From positions 1,674,001 to 1,738,000 of the forward strand of contig CP090854.1 in the NCBI GenBank assembly GCA_041879425.1: a stretch of 64,000 bases of DNA, written 5' to 3'. Under the pieces are notes generated by a model. It saw only the letters and a list, made by a program, of their open reading frames with translations, did not search any database and was not told the origin of the DNA. The number at the start of each line of letters is the position of its first letter. Position 1 is the stretch's first letter. Positions 26,141-34,709 of this stretch are shown one piece after another. The position numbers and the translations under genes were made by a program. The stretch is from Vibrio pomeroyi (GTDB taxonomy: Bacteria; Pseudomonadota; Gammaproteobacteria; Enterobacterales; Vibrionaceae).

Positions 26141-26713
26141 ATGCTTAAATCAACATTTCTATTGGGCCTAGTTGGCTTGGTTTCTCTTCCTACTTTTGCT
26201 GCTGGTATTGAAGGCGGTCCATACATTGGTGCTGGCCTTGGTGTATATCAAGATTCAGATACTGACGGCGCAGGCAGTTTAGACGCTGAAAGCATGGGGT
26301 ACAGCCTTTACGGTGGTTACCAATTTAACCGTATCGTTGGTATTGAGCTTGGTTATACAGATTACGCTGATTACGAGTCATATGGCACTAAGGTATTCTC
26401 ACCAACATCGTTTTCTGTGGCAGCAAACCTAGGCTACACCTTCGACAACTCAATTCGTCCGTTTGTGTTGGCGGGCTTGAGCTATGTCGATCTAAACTCA
26501 AATAGCGCCAGTGCTTTTGATGATGACTCTGGTGCAGGCTTCCATTTCGGTGTTGGTGTTGAATACACGCCAGTAGAAAACCTGACACTTCGTCTGATTT
26601 CTCAAGCCGATGCAGTAAACATTGAATTCTTCGATAAGCAAACGGGTAATAGACTACAAAGTCGTGATGTTGCGTTCAGCACAGTAACACTGGGTGCTTC
26701 ATACAACTTCTAA
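26141..26713 (+). CDS. Small outer-membrane beta-barrel protein (OmpA-like barrel)
   Basis: A 190-residue protein: signal peptide about 1-21 (MLKSTFLLGLVGLVSLPTFA), then an eight-stranded barrel with alternating aromatic/hydrophobic strands (GPYIGAGLGVY, YSLYGGYQFN, FSVAANLGYTF, AGFHFGVGVEYT) ending in the aromatic ASYNF signal. There is no periplasmic OmpA C-terminal domain. Function may be adhesion, stress resistance or porin-like; not determined. The start at 26141 is preceded by AAAGGG; the frame opens at 26078, inside the leader hairpin. Confidence 0.85.
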   Translation: MLKSTFLLGLVGLVSLPTFAAGIEGGPYIGAGLGVYQDSDTDGAGSLDAESMGYSLYGGYQFNRIVGIELGYTDYADYESYGTKVFSPTSFSVAANLGYTFDNSIRPFVLAGLSYVDLNSNSASAFDDDSGAGFHFGVGVEYTPVENLTLRLISQADAVNIEFFDKQTGNRLQSRDVAFSTVTLGASYNF

Positions 26714-26740
26714 TTGCTTAGCAATTGAATCTCAGAAATG

Positions 26741-26774
26741 GCCCATGTTGTCTAGTGATTACGTGGGCTTTTTT
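26741..26774 (+). terminator. Rho-independent terminator of outer-membrane gene
   Basis: GCCCATGT pairs with ACGTGGGC (one G-T pair) around a 12-base loop, followed by six T. Confidence 0.85.
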
Positions 26775-26845
26775 ATGGCTCAATAGTTTCGTAAATATAG
26801 TCATAATGTGTAGAATCCTATTTTTGCCAAAGTCGAGAAATACAG

Positions 26846-27259
26846 ATGTCTGAACTAATCCAACAACAAATTGGAAATATCGCGTTAGTCGTAGAGAACT
26901 ATGATGATGCGATCGAGTTCTATACCAAGAAACTTCAATTCACTCTGATCGAAGACACCAATCTAGGTGGCGGAAAACGTTGGGTACAGGTATCTCCTCC
27001 GAATTCAAACGGAACGAACTTATTACTGGCTCAAGCGAGTAACGAAGAGCAAAAGCAATCCGTGGGTAACCAAACCGGTGGTCGTGTTTTTCTGTTTCTA
27101 CAGACCAATGATTTTTGGCGTGACTATGAGCTGATGAAAACAAATGGCGTTGTATTCAATGAAGAGCCACGAGTAGAAGAGTACGGGACTGTAGTTGTGT
27201 TCCAAGATCTCTACGGCAACAAATGGGACTTACTTCAGCTAAATCGCCCAAACCATTAA
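26846..27259 (+). CDS. VOC (glyoxalase/bleomycin-resistance) family protein
   Basis: A 137-residue cytosolic protein of two beta-alpha-beta-beta-beta modules. It shows the typical start IALVVENYDDAIEFYTKKLQF, the middle GGRVFLFLQTNDFW and the C-terminal VFQDLYGNKWDLLQ. Possible metal ligands are Glu and His-equivalent positions, but the activity cannot be predicted. Confidence 0.88.
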   Translation: MSELIQQQIGNIALVVENYDDAIEFYTKKLQFTLIEDTNLGGGKRWVQVSPPNSNGTNLLLAQASNEEQKQSVGNQTGGRVFLFLQTNDFWRDYELMKTNGVVFNEEPRVEEYGTVVVFQDLYGNKWDLLQLNRPNH

Positions 27260-27286
27260 GTTTCAACTTAGCTAGATTTACACATC

Positions 27287-27316
27287 AAACCGCTCTAACT
27301 TTGAGCGGTTTTTTTA
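27287..27316 (+). terminator. Rho-independent terminator of VOC gene
   Basis: AAACCGCTC (27287-27295) with GAGCGGTTT (27303-27311), then T-run. Confidence 0.92.
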
Positions 27317-27456
27317 TATAACAAACAACGTTCAATGACGTGTTGAACACTGAGCCTACAAAGCCTGAAATTAGTTGGTTTTCACAAGCTTATAAAAGGG
27401 AAATATCTGAACTATTTTGGTAGATTATGAGTATTACCGACTTCCAGTGAGCAGCA

Positions 27457-28710
27457 ATGAAGATTCTTCACACGTCCGATTGGCACCTTGGCCAAAACTT
27501 CTACAATAAAAGCCGTAAGAATGAACACGAACGGTTTTTACAATGGTTACTTGAGCAAGTTACTGAGCACAACATCGACGCGATTATTGTTGCTGGCGAT
27601 ATTTTCGATACCAGTACGCCGCCAAGTTACGCGCGTGAGATGTATAACAAATTTGTTGTCGACTCGAACAAGATCGGCTGCCAATTGGTGTTATTAGGCG
27701 GTAACCATGACTCGGTGTCTGTGTTGAAAGAGACACAGCAATTACTGAAGTACATGGGTGCAGACGTGATTCCGAACACCAATGAAGATCACGCGACTCA
27801 GGTTGTCGAGCTCAAAGGTAAAACGGGTGATGTAGAAGCCTTGGTGTGTGCTATTCCATTTATTCGTCCTCGTGATGTGCTGACCAGTCAAGCTGGTGTG
27901 TCTGGTGTTGAGCGCCAAAAACAGTTGGGTGATGCCATTAAGCAGCATTATCAAAGTGTTTACGATGCCGCGGTCGCAAAGCGTGCGACGTTTGAAAACA
28001 GCGAAAACATGCCAATTATTGCAACCGGCCACCTCACCGCAATGGGTGTTCAACAGTCAGATTCCGTGCGCGATATTTACGTTGGTAACCTTGATGGCTT
28101 TGCTGCTGATGGTTTCCCTGATGCTGATTACATTGCACTTGGTCATATTCACCGCCCGCAAGTGGTGGCAAAGCGTGAATACATCCGCTATTCCGGCTCT
28201 CCAATCCCACTCAGTTTTGATGAGCTTAAATCTCAGAAGCAGGTTTGTGTGGTCGAGTTTGTGGAAGGCGAGCGCACTATTTCTCAACTGGCAGTCCCGA
28301 CATTCCAACCGCTTGCTGAAATCAAAGGCGACTTGAGTGAAATTGAATCTCAACTGAACCAATACATAGGTTTAGATAGCGAACTGAGCGTTTGGTTGTC
28401 GATTGAAGTTCAAGCGCAAGATTATCTTTCAGATCTCCAAGAACGTATGCGTGCCTTGACTGAAGGCTTGAACGTTGAAGTACTGCAACTTCGCCGCGCA
28501 AGAGAGCGTCGTAACCAAGCCTTAGAGCAAGAGTCAGCAGAAACGCTGTCTGAACTTAGCCCTATGGATGTGTTTACTAAACGTATTGCCTTAGAAGAGT
28601 TTGAAACGGACTCTGAAAAAGCACGTCTAGAACGAATGACGGTGAAGTTTAAGCAAGTCATGGTTGAAGTGTCTGAAAGCTCTCAAGTAACAAACAAAGT
28701 AGAAGAGTAA
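27457..28710 (+). CDS. sbcD: SbcD, nuclease subunit of the SbcCD (Mre11-Rad50 type) complex
   Basis: Manganese-dependent double-strand exonuclease and single-strand endonuclease that, with SbcC, cuts DNA hairpins and blocked ends. The 417 residues contain all calcineurin-type metallophosphoesterase motifs: TSDWHLG (6-12), VAGDIFD, GGNHDS, ATGHLTA and GHIHRPQ. The C-terminal part from about 280 is the cap and SbcC-binding region. sbcC begins 5 bases after its stop, so the two form an operon. Confidence 0.97.
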   Translation: MKILHTSDWHLGQNFYNKSRKNEHERFLQWLLEQVTEHNIDAIIVAGDIFDTSTPPSYAREMYNKFVVDSNKIGCQLVLLGGNHDSVSVLKETQQLLKYMGADVIPNTNEDHATQVVELKGKTGDVEALVCAIPFIRPRDVLTSQAGVSGVERQKQLGDAIKQHYQSVYDAAVAKRATFENSENMPIIATGHLTAMGVQQSDSVRDIYVGNLDGFAADGFPDADYIALGHIHRPQVVAKREYIRYSGSPIPLSFDELKSQKQVCVVEFVEGERTISQLAVPTFQPLAEIKGDLSEIESQLNQYIGLDSELSVWLSIEVQAQDYLSDLQERMRALTEGLNVEVLQLRRARERRNQALEQESAETLSELSPMDVFTKRIALEEFETDSEKARLERMTVKFKQVMVEVSESSQVTNKVEE

Positions 28711-28715
28711 CGAGT

Positions 28716-31700
28716 ATGAAGATTTTAAGCTTAGAATTTGAAAACCTAAACTCTTTGAAAGGGCGTTGGAAGCTCGATTTTACCCAATCGCCGTTTGCAG
28801 AAAATGGTCTGTTTGCCATTACAGGCCCAACCGGGGCGGGTAAAACAACCATTCTTGATGCGATCTGTTTAGCGTTATTCCACCGAACGCCACGTTTGAA
28901 GAGTATTGCGAAAGGCAATAACGAACTGATGACGCGCGGTACTGGCGAATGTTTTGCTGAGCTTGAATTTGAAGTTCAAGGTAAAACCTACCGTTCCAAC
29001 TTCCATCAAAAACGTGCCCGCGGTAAACACGATGGCGCATTGCAAACACCGACTTGTGAATTTGCGGATGCCGACACCGATAAAGTCTTAGAAACCATGT
29101 TAACCAAGAAGACCAAGCTGGTTGAACAGGTAACGGGTTTGGACTTTTCACGCTTTACTAAATCGATCATGTTGTCTCAAGGCGAATTTGCTGCATTCCT
29201 CAATGCCAATGCAAATGATCGTGCCGAGCTACTCGAAGAGCTAACAGGGACTGAAGTTTATAGCCTAATTTCAGAGCGTATTTACGATCACTTTAAATCG
29301 AGTGAAGAAGCACTGAACCACCTGAAAGCGAAAGCCGAGGGTGTAAGCTTATTGTCTGAAGAGCAAATTCAAGAACTCACCACGGAACGAGAAACCCTTG
29401 AAGCCGAACAAAAGCGTTTAGCCGAGCAACTCAAAGAGTGGCAAGCCCACCTTAGCTGGTGGAAAGACGTGACCAAAGCGCAACACACGATTGCGACGAG
29501 CGAGCACGACTTAAAAACTGCGCAGGATGAATTGCAACATAACCAAGCATCGTTGGCACGCTTGGCAAATAGCGAACCAGCTGAAAAACTACGCCCGCTG
29601 CATAAAGATTTAAAGCGTTGCGAGCAAGAGGTAAGTACCACTCAAGCTAACCTAAATAACAGCACTAAATTACTGGCAGTTCGTGACGCGGAGAAACAAG
29701 ACGCACAAGCGAAGCTGACTCAAAGCAGTTCCCTTGTCGAACAGGTAAAAAACGAACAACAAGATCAAGAGAAGATCATTGAGCAGGTTCGACCGCTAGA
29801 TAATCAAATTGCGGTGCTTAAAGACAAGCAATCTGCTGCAGTTAATTCTGCGAATGCACTCAATGAGCAACACTCGCAGCAGCGCAATCATCAGCTTGTA
29901 TTAACGCAGCAGATCGATGAGTTGAAACAGCAAGAAAAGCTTAGCTCTGATTACTTAACAGTACACCAAGCCGACCAACAATTAGAAAAATACTTAGGCC
30001 AGTGGCAAGCCAAGGTCGAGCAAGTTCGCGGTTTAGAACGTCAACATTCAGAGCAGTTAAACTCGGCTAAGCAAGCTTTGTCGGCTCTTGATACTCAACA
30101 AGCGGTTATCAAAAGTGCGCAACAAGCTAAAGAAACACAAGACCAAACCTTAGCTGAATTGGTGGTGACAGAAAACAATACCAAGCAGCAATGGGAAGCC
30201 TTACAAGGCAATACCAGTGAACAGGTGTTACATACTCAAAAAGAGTTGTTGGAGTTCTGGAATCGCAACACGCACTCGTTACTGGACATTAATCGTAGCT
30301 TTTTAAACGCCCAGCAACAGCTTGGGGCTAAAACTCAAGCGCATCAAATTAATACTCAGCAAGTTGATAAGCTATCGAAAGAACGCGAAGTGTTAGTCGA
30401 ACGATACAAAGAGAAAGAGACATCGCTTGAACGCTTAACCTTGTTGATTGCGCAAGAAGGGGAACTGGCAAAATACCGAGCAGCTCTAGAATCTGGATCT
30501 GAGTGCCCACTCTGTGGTTCAACAGATCATTCGATTGAGCAGTCGCAAGATATTGCAAACTTGGTTGCTCAACAAGAGCGTGAAAAGCATGAGTTAGCAA
30601 TCATCAAGAAAGACGGTCAAGAGCATCGTCAACAACTGGATTCTCTTGCTCCTATGATTACCGCGTTTAATGATGACATTCTGCGCGCTCAAACGGACAT
30701 TCAACAAGCTCAAATGAACTGGCAAGGCATAATTGGTAAGCTTCAACAGAGTTTGTCTGATTTCCCTAACGTGGCTCCAGAGTTGGCATTGTTAACGGTT
30801 AACGATTTAGGTAACGAAGCTGCCGTGACGATGTTCGCTGAGCAATGTGAGCTTCAACTTAATCAAACCTTGCAACAGTTGAAAGCACTCGTCGAAGCTA
30901 AAACTTTGTTTTTTGAAGCCGAGAAACAGCGTTTATCAGCGAGTTTGACGGCAGACAAAGCGCAAGCAAATCTAGAACTGGCCGAGCAACGCTTAGCTGA
31001 TCTCAACAAACAAAACCAAAGTGTAAACGAGCAGATAAACCACACGGCTCAACAGAAAGATCAACAATGGAGCTCGCTAAAAGAGAGTATTGTTGAAACC
31101 TCTATCGAAGCGCCTGAACTTGAACACATTGACGCTTGGTTCGCTGAAAAGCTCCAAGCATCAAACACATGGATGCAAACAAAACAACAACACGCCGAAC
31201 TAGAGAAGCAACTGATTACTCAATGTGCTGAGCAAAAAACGCTGGATGACAAGCTAAGCAGTGTGCAGAAAGAGCTGGATACGCTGACAAAAGAGAGCGA
31301 ATCGATAGCGGCGGAATTGGCTCGCATCGGCTCGGAAAGGGCGCAGTTGTTTGGTGATAAAGACATTCAAACTGCCAGCAATGCGATGAAGCAGAAAGTG
31401 GCGGATGCGGTCACTGCATTTGATGCCGCTCAGGTGGTTGTTAACCGCTGTGAACTGGAGCATCGAACCGAGCAAACCAAACATATAGGTTTCTCTGATG
31501 AATTAGTGAGTAAGCAATCAAGCCACACGCAAGCAACGACTGCTTGGGTCGAAGCTTTACAAGCGAGCCCATTCGAATCTGAAGTTGATTTTGAAGTCGC
31601 ACTGTTAGACGAAGAAGTTCGAACTCAACTGCAACACCTTAAGAAGTCGTTAGACGAAGCGATTGTTAGTGCGCAAGCAAGGTTAAACACCGCTAAAGCA

Positions 31701-32432
31701 GCTCAAGCGGAGCTACAAAACCACGACAACGCGCAAACATGGCAAGAGCAAGATCAACAGCAAGTCGAAGAGGCAACGATGGAATGTCAAAACGCGCAAC
31801 AAAGCCATGCGACGAAGGTCGGTGCGATTTCTGCCAATCTTGAAACGGATCGACAGAATCGCAGTAACCAACAAGACTTGTTCAAGCAGATCTCTGAACA
31901 ACAAGTTGAGTTTGATGATATCTCTCGTCTGAACTCGTTAATTGGCTCAAAAAATGGCGACAAATTCCGTAAGTTTGCACAGGGACTAACGCTGGAAAAT
32001 TTGGTGTATTTAGCGAACAAGCAGCTTCAGCGTTTACACGGTCGTTATGAGTTAAAACGTAAAGCAGACGATGGCTTAGAGTTGCAGGTATTGGATACCT
32101 GGCAGGGCGATATGATGCGTGATACCAAAACTCTATCAGGCGGCGAAAGCTTCTTAGTGAGTTTGGCGTTGGCATTAGCACTTTCTGATCTTGTGAGTTA
32201 CAAAACCAGTATTGACTCTCTGTTCTTGGATGAAGGGTTTGGCACGCTTGATAGTGACACATTGGACATCGCACTGAATGCGCTCGATAACCTGAATGCG
32301 TCAGGCAAGATGATTGGCGTCATCAGTCACGTTGAAGCACTGAAAGAGCGAGTGCCTGTTCAGTTGAAAGTGACGAAACACTCTGGTCTTGGTGTCAGTG
32401 AGATGGAGAAGCAGTACAAAGTTGTTGCGTAG
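28716..32432 (+). CDS. sbcC: SbcC, ATPase subunit of the SbcCD complex
   Basis: SMC-like ATPase that binds SbcD and tethers DNA ends. The 1238 residues include: Walker A GPTGAGKTT (K43), two long coiled coils (about 190-560 and 640-1040), a zinc hook CPLC (C597, C600) at the apex, the ABC signature LSGGES near 1145, and Walker B LFLDEGFGTLD near 1170. It is longer than the E. coli protein (about 1050), the surplus being in the coiled coils. Operon with sbcD. Confidence 0.97.
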   Translation: MKILSLEFENLNSLKGRWKLDFTQSPFAENGLFAITGPTGAGKTTILDAICLALFHRTPRLKSIAKGNNELMTRGTGECFAELEFEVQGKTYRSNFHQKRARGKHDGALQTPTCEFADADTDKVLETMLTKKTKLVEQVTGLDFSRFTKSIMLSQGEFAAFLNANANDRAELLEELTGTEVYSLISERIYDHFKSSEEALNHLKAKAEGVSLLSEEQIQELTTERETLEAEQKRLAEQLKEWQAHLSWWKDVTKAQHTIATSEHDLKTAQDELQHNQASLARLANSEPAEKLRPLHKDLKRCEQEVSTTQANLNNSTKLLAVRDAEKQDAQAKLTQSSSLVEQVKNEQQDQEKIIEQVRPLDNQIAVLKDKQSAAVNSANALNEQHSQQRNHQLVLTQQIDELKQQEKLSSDYLTVHQADQQLEKYLGQWQAKVEQVRGLERQHSEQLNSAKQALSALDTQQAVIKSAQQAKETQDQTLAELVVTENNTKQQWEALQGNTSEQVLHTQKELLEFWNRNTHSLLDINRSFLNAQQQLGAKTQAHQINTQQVDKLSKEREVLVERYKEKETSLERLTLLIAQEGELAKYRAALESGSECPLCGSTDHSIEQSQDIANLVAQQEREKHELAIIKKDGQEHRQQLDSLAPMITAFNDDILRAQTDIQQAQMNWQGIIGKLQQSLSDFPNVAPELALLTVNDLGNEAAVTMFAEQCELQLNQTLQQLKALVEAKTLFFEAEKQRLSASLTADKAQANLELAEQRLADLNKQNQSVNEQINHTAQQKDQQWSSLKESIVETSIEAPELEHIDAWFAEKLQASNTWMQTKQQHAELEKQLITQCAEQKTLDDKLSSVQKELDTLTKESESIAAELARIGSERAQLFGDKDIQTASNAMKQKVADAVTAFDAAQVVVNRCELEHRTEQTKHIGFSDELVSKQSSHTQATTAWVEALQASPFESEVDFEVALLDEEVRTQLQHLKKSLDEAIVSAQARLNTAKAAQAELQNHDNAQTWQEQDQQQVEEATMECQNAQQSHATKVGAISANLETDRQNRSNQQDLFKQISEQQVEFDDISRLNSLIGSKNGDKFRKFAQGLTLENLVYLANKQLQRLHGRYELKRKADDGLELQVLDTWQGDMMRDTKTLSGGESFLVSLALALALSDLVSYKTSIDSLFLDEGFGTLDSDTLDIALNALDNLNASGKMIGVISHVEALKERVPVQLKVTKHSGLGVSEMEKQYKVVA

Positions 32433-32476
32433 ATTCTAGGCATGTTATTCAGCCCAGAAACAAAGATAGAATAAGC

Positions 32477-32650
32477 AGATCCCCGACTCAGTCGTTCCTC
32501 CTTCTCGAGGATGACGGAGTCGGGAGTGGTCATCAATCACTCTGTCGTCACTCCCAAAAGCCGGAACGAGCGTAATAGGGAGTCTGGAGTGGGTCACATT
32601 ACCTTCGTCATTCCCTAAAGCGAGGGAGGAGCGTAATAGGGAATCTCGCT
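32477..32650. repeat. Second cluster of palindromic intergenic repeats
   Basis: Three units: 32477-32520, 32546-32587 and 32606-32650. The last (CGTCATTCCCTAAAGCGAGG ... AATAGGGAATCTCGCT) is the best match, in inverted orientation, to the units at 3998-4046 and 4145-4192; the first two are diverged, carrying GACTC in place of GATTC. Confidence 0.8.
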
Positions 32651-32695
32651 GTTTAGCAAGTTGATGGAGAGTATCTCACACAGAAGGAATCGGGC

Positions 32696-32854
32696 ATGCA
32701 CAAGAAATCACACCTCCCAACGAAGACATGTCCAGTTTGCAACAAACCTTTCTCGTGGCGTAAAAAGTGGCAGCGTTGTTGGGATGAAGTCATCTATTGC
32801 TCTGAACGGTGTCGTCGTCATAAACCTAAGCCTTCACAAGATCCTTCCATATAA
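32696..32854 (+). CDS. DUF2256 family zinc-ribbon mini-protein
   Basis: A 52-residue frame. The pattern TCPVCNKPFSWRKKWQRCWD ... YCSERCR is the DUF2256 signature: CxxC (C12, C15) and CxxxC (C35, C39) should bind one zinc. AAGGA lies 7 bases before the ATG. Function is unknown; members are often found near DNA-repair or photolyase genes, and here photolyases lie 2 kb downstream. The RIO kinase gene follows in the same direction. Confidence 0.88.
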   Translation: MHKKSHLPTKTCPVCNKPFSWRKKWQRCWDEVIYCSERCRRHKPKPSQDPSI

Positions 32855-32987
32855 AACCCTACTTTCATAACTCCAAATTGAAGTCTTACTTTCGTTTCTG
32901 TTTCATTTAATAAGTCTTTAATCGCTTATCCCTTCATTTCTTAAGTTTATATTTCTATCTGTAAGATAAGTGATGTATAAAGGCGGC

Positions 32988-33875
32988 ATGAAGATACCTA
33001 AAAGAATACAGCCTTTAGTTGACGATGGTTTAGTCGACGAGGTGACAAGCCAACTTATGAGTGGCAAAGAAGCATCGGTGTACATTGTACGCTGCGGCGA
33101 TACGATCCGTTGTGCCAAGGTATATAAGGAAATTAGCCAGCGTAGTTTTAAAAAAGCCACGGCATACCGAGAAGGTCGAAAGGTGCGTAATAGCCGCCGA
33201 GCGAGAGCGATGGAAAAAGGCTCTGGTTTTGGTCGCGAACAGCAAGAGAAGGTGTGGCAAAGCGCTGAAGTAGATGCTCTGTATAAGCTAGCCGAAGCGG
33301 GCGTTCGTGTGCCTGTCCCATATGGTTGCTTTGACGGCGTGTTGCTGATGGAATTGGTTACGGACGACGAAGGTTACGTGGCTCCAAGACTTAATGATGT
33401 TGTGATGTCACCCGAGCAAGCTATTGAAGATCACGCAGTGATGATGACCTACGTGGTTAAGATGTTGTGTGTCGGTTTGATCCATGGTGACTTGTCTGAA
33501 TTCAACGTATTGGTTGATGAGTACGGTCCGGTGATTATCGATTTACCACAAGCGGTTGATGCTTCGGCGAACAACAATGCCGAGTGGATGCTGACTCGTG
33601 ATATCAATAACATTCGTGACTATTACGCGCAGTTTGCACCTGAATTGGCGAAGACTGAGTACGCCAAGGAAATGTGGGCGCTCTATGAAAAAGGCGACCT
33701 GAAGCCAGACAGCAAGCTAACTGGCGAGTTTACAGAAAGTGATGCTTTGGCAGACATCGATGCAATTATGCATGAGATAGACGCGGCCAGAATTGAAGAA
33801 CAACATCGACGTGAACGTGCTAAGGAAGAGAAAGACGGAGTGGACGAGAGTAAGTTTAATTGGGCTGAATCTTAA
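32988..33875 (+). CDS. RIO1-like atypical serine/threonine kinase
   Basis: A 295-residue protein with the RIO kinase fold: nucleotide-binding MSGKEASVYIV (in place of a classic P-loop), lysine in AKVYKE, signature SFKKATAYREGRKVRNSRRARAM, catalytic loop HGDLSEFNVLV and metal-binding IIDLPQAVD. Archaeal and eukaryotic RIO1 act in small-subunit ribosome maturation; the role of bacterial versions is unsettled. The C-terminus is charged and helical. I chose the ATG at 32988 (MKIPKRIQP) with AAAGG just upstream; 32973 (ATG) and 32970 (GTG) are alternatives. Confidence 0.9.
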   Translation: MKIPKRIQPLVDDGLVDEVTSQLMSGKEASVYIVRCGDTIRCAKVYKEISQRSFKKATAYREGRKVRNSRRARAMEKGSGFGREQQEKVWQSAEVDALYKLAEAGVRVPVPYGCFDGVLLMELVTDDEGYVAPRLNDVVMSPEQAIEDHAVMMTYVVKMLCVGLIHGDLSEFNVLVDEYGPVIIDLPQAVDASANNNAEWMLTRDINNIRDYYAQFAPELAKTEYAKEMWALYEKGDLKPDSKLTGEFTESDALADIDAIMHEIDAARIEEQHRRERAKEEKDGVDESKFNWAES

Positions 33876-33924
33876 GCTTTTACGCTATTCTTTGTTCCGA
33901 ACCATCTCTTCTTAAAACGAATTA

Positions 33925-33958
33925 ACCCAACAGAACAACTGCTCTGTTGGGTTTTCTT
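33925..33958 (+). terminator. Rho-independent terminator of RIO kinase gene
   Basis: AACCCAACAGA (33925-33935) with TCTGTTGGGTT (33944-33954), then a T-rich tail. Confidence 0.9.
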
Positions 33959-33968
33959 TTATTCGTTC

Positions 33969-34709
33969 TTACCAAGTCAGTTGTTCACCATCGTATGCGT
34001 AAAAATGCCCGCTCTGTTCTGGTGTCGCAGTCCGAACAATATCGACCAATTGATGGGCAACATAACTAGAATCAAACAGCTTTCCTTGTGGTACATTGTT
34101 TTGGAACGGCTTCGATAGAGCGGTGTCAGTTGTCCCAGGGTGCAGCGCTAACACAGTGCCTTTCTTGAGTGTTCGTTGCCATTCGATCGACATGGTTTTG
34201 ATGAACATGTTCAGCGCGGCTTTAGATGAGCGATAGCTGTACCAACCGCCTAATCTGTTATCTGAAATGCTGCCTACTTTAGCTGATACCACGGCAAATT
34301 TTGGATTGTCGCTGGCTTTAAGGATTGGGGTGAAGTGCTTAGCCAATAGCAAGCTAGGTAGGGTATTGACGGAGATGTTTTTCAAAAAGAACTCGGGGTC
34401 GATAGACGATAGATTCTTTTCTGGCCCTAAGTCTGGCGTATGCAGTATACCGACGCAGTTTATTAACCAATCCAATCTTTCGAATTGCGTGCTGAGCTCT
34501 TTTATATCGTTTTCGTTGGTCGCATCGACTCGATGCCAATGTAGCCTGTGATCTTCTAGATCAGGTTGTTGTGAGCGATAAGTGGCGTCGACATGCACAT
34601 CGAGAAAATCAAAGCGCGACAGCTCAGACAATAGGTGATTAACCACGGCGAAACCGATGCCGCCACTACCACCAATAACCAATATGTGTAATCTGAGTTG
34701 CTCCACCAT
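33969..34709 (-). CDS. Short-chain dehydrogenase/reductase in photolyase operon
   Basis: A 246-residue NAD(P)-dependent oxidoreductase with the Rossmann GGSGGIGFAV, NCVG(I), and catalytic YSYRSSKAALN (Tyr-x-x-x-Ser-x-Lys variant; the YxxxK register is Y-R-S-S-K). It resembles the CsgA/SDR5C-type proteins. Its ATG shares one base (TAATG) with the photolyase stop, so it is translated as the last gene of a three-gene operon. Substrate unknown. Confidence 0.88.
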   Translation of the reverse strand: MVEQLRLHILVIGGSGGIGFAVVNHLLSELSRFDFLDVHVDATYRSQQPDLEDHRLHWHRVDATNENDIKELSTQFERLDWLINCVGILHTPDLGPEKNLSSIDPEFFLKNISVNTLPSLLLAKHFTPILKASDNPKFAVVSAKVGSISDNRLGGWYSYRSSKAALNMFIKTMSIEWQRTLKKGTVLALHPGTTDTALSKPFQNNVPQGKLFDSSYVAHQLVDIVRTATPEQSGHFYAYDGEQLTW

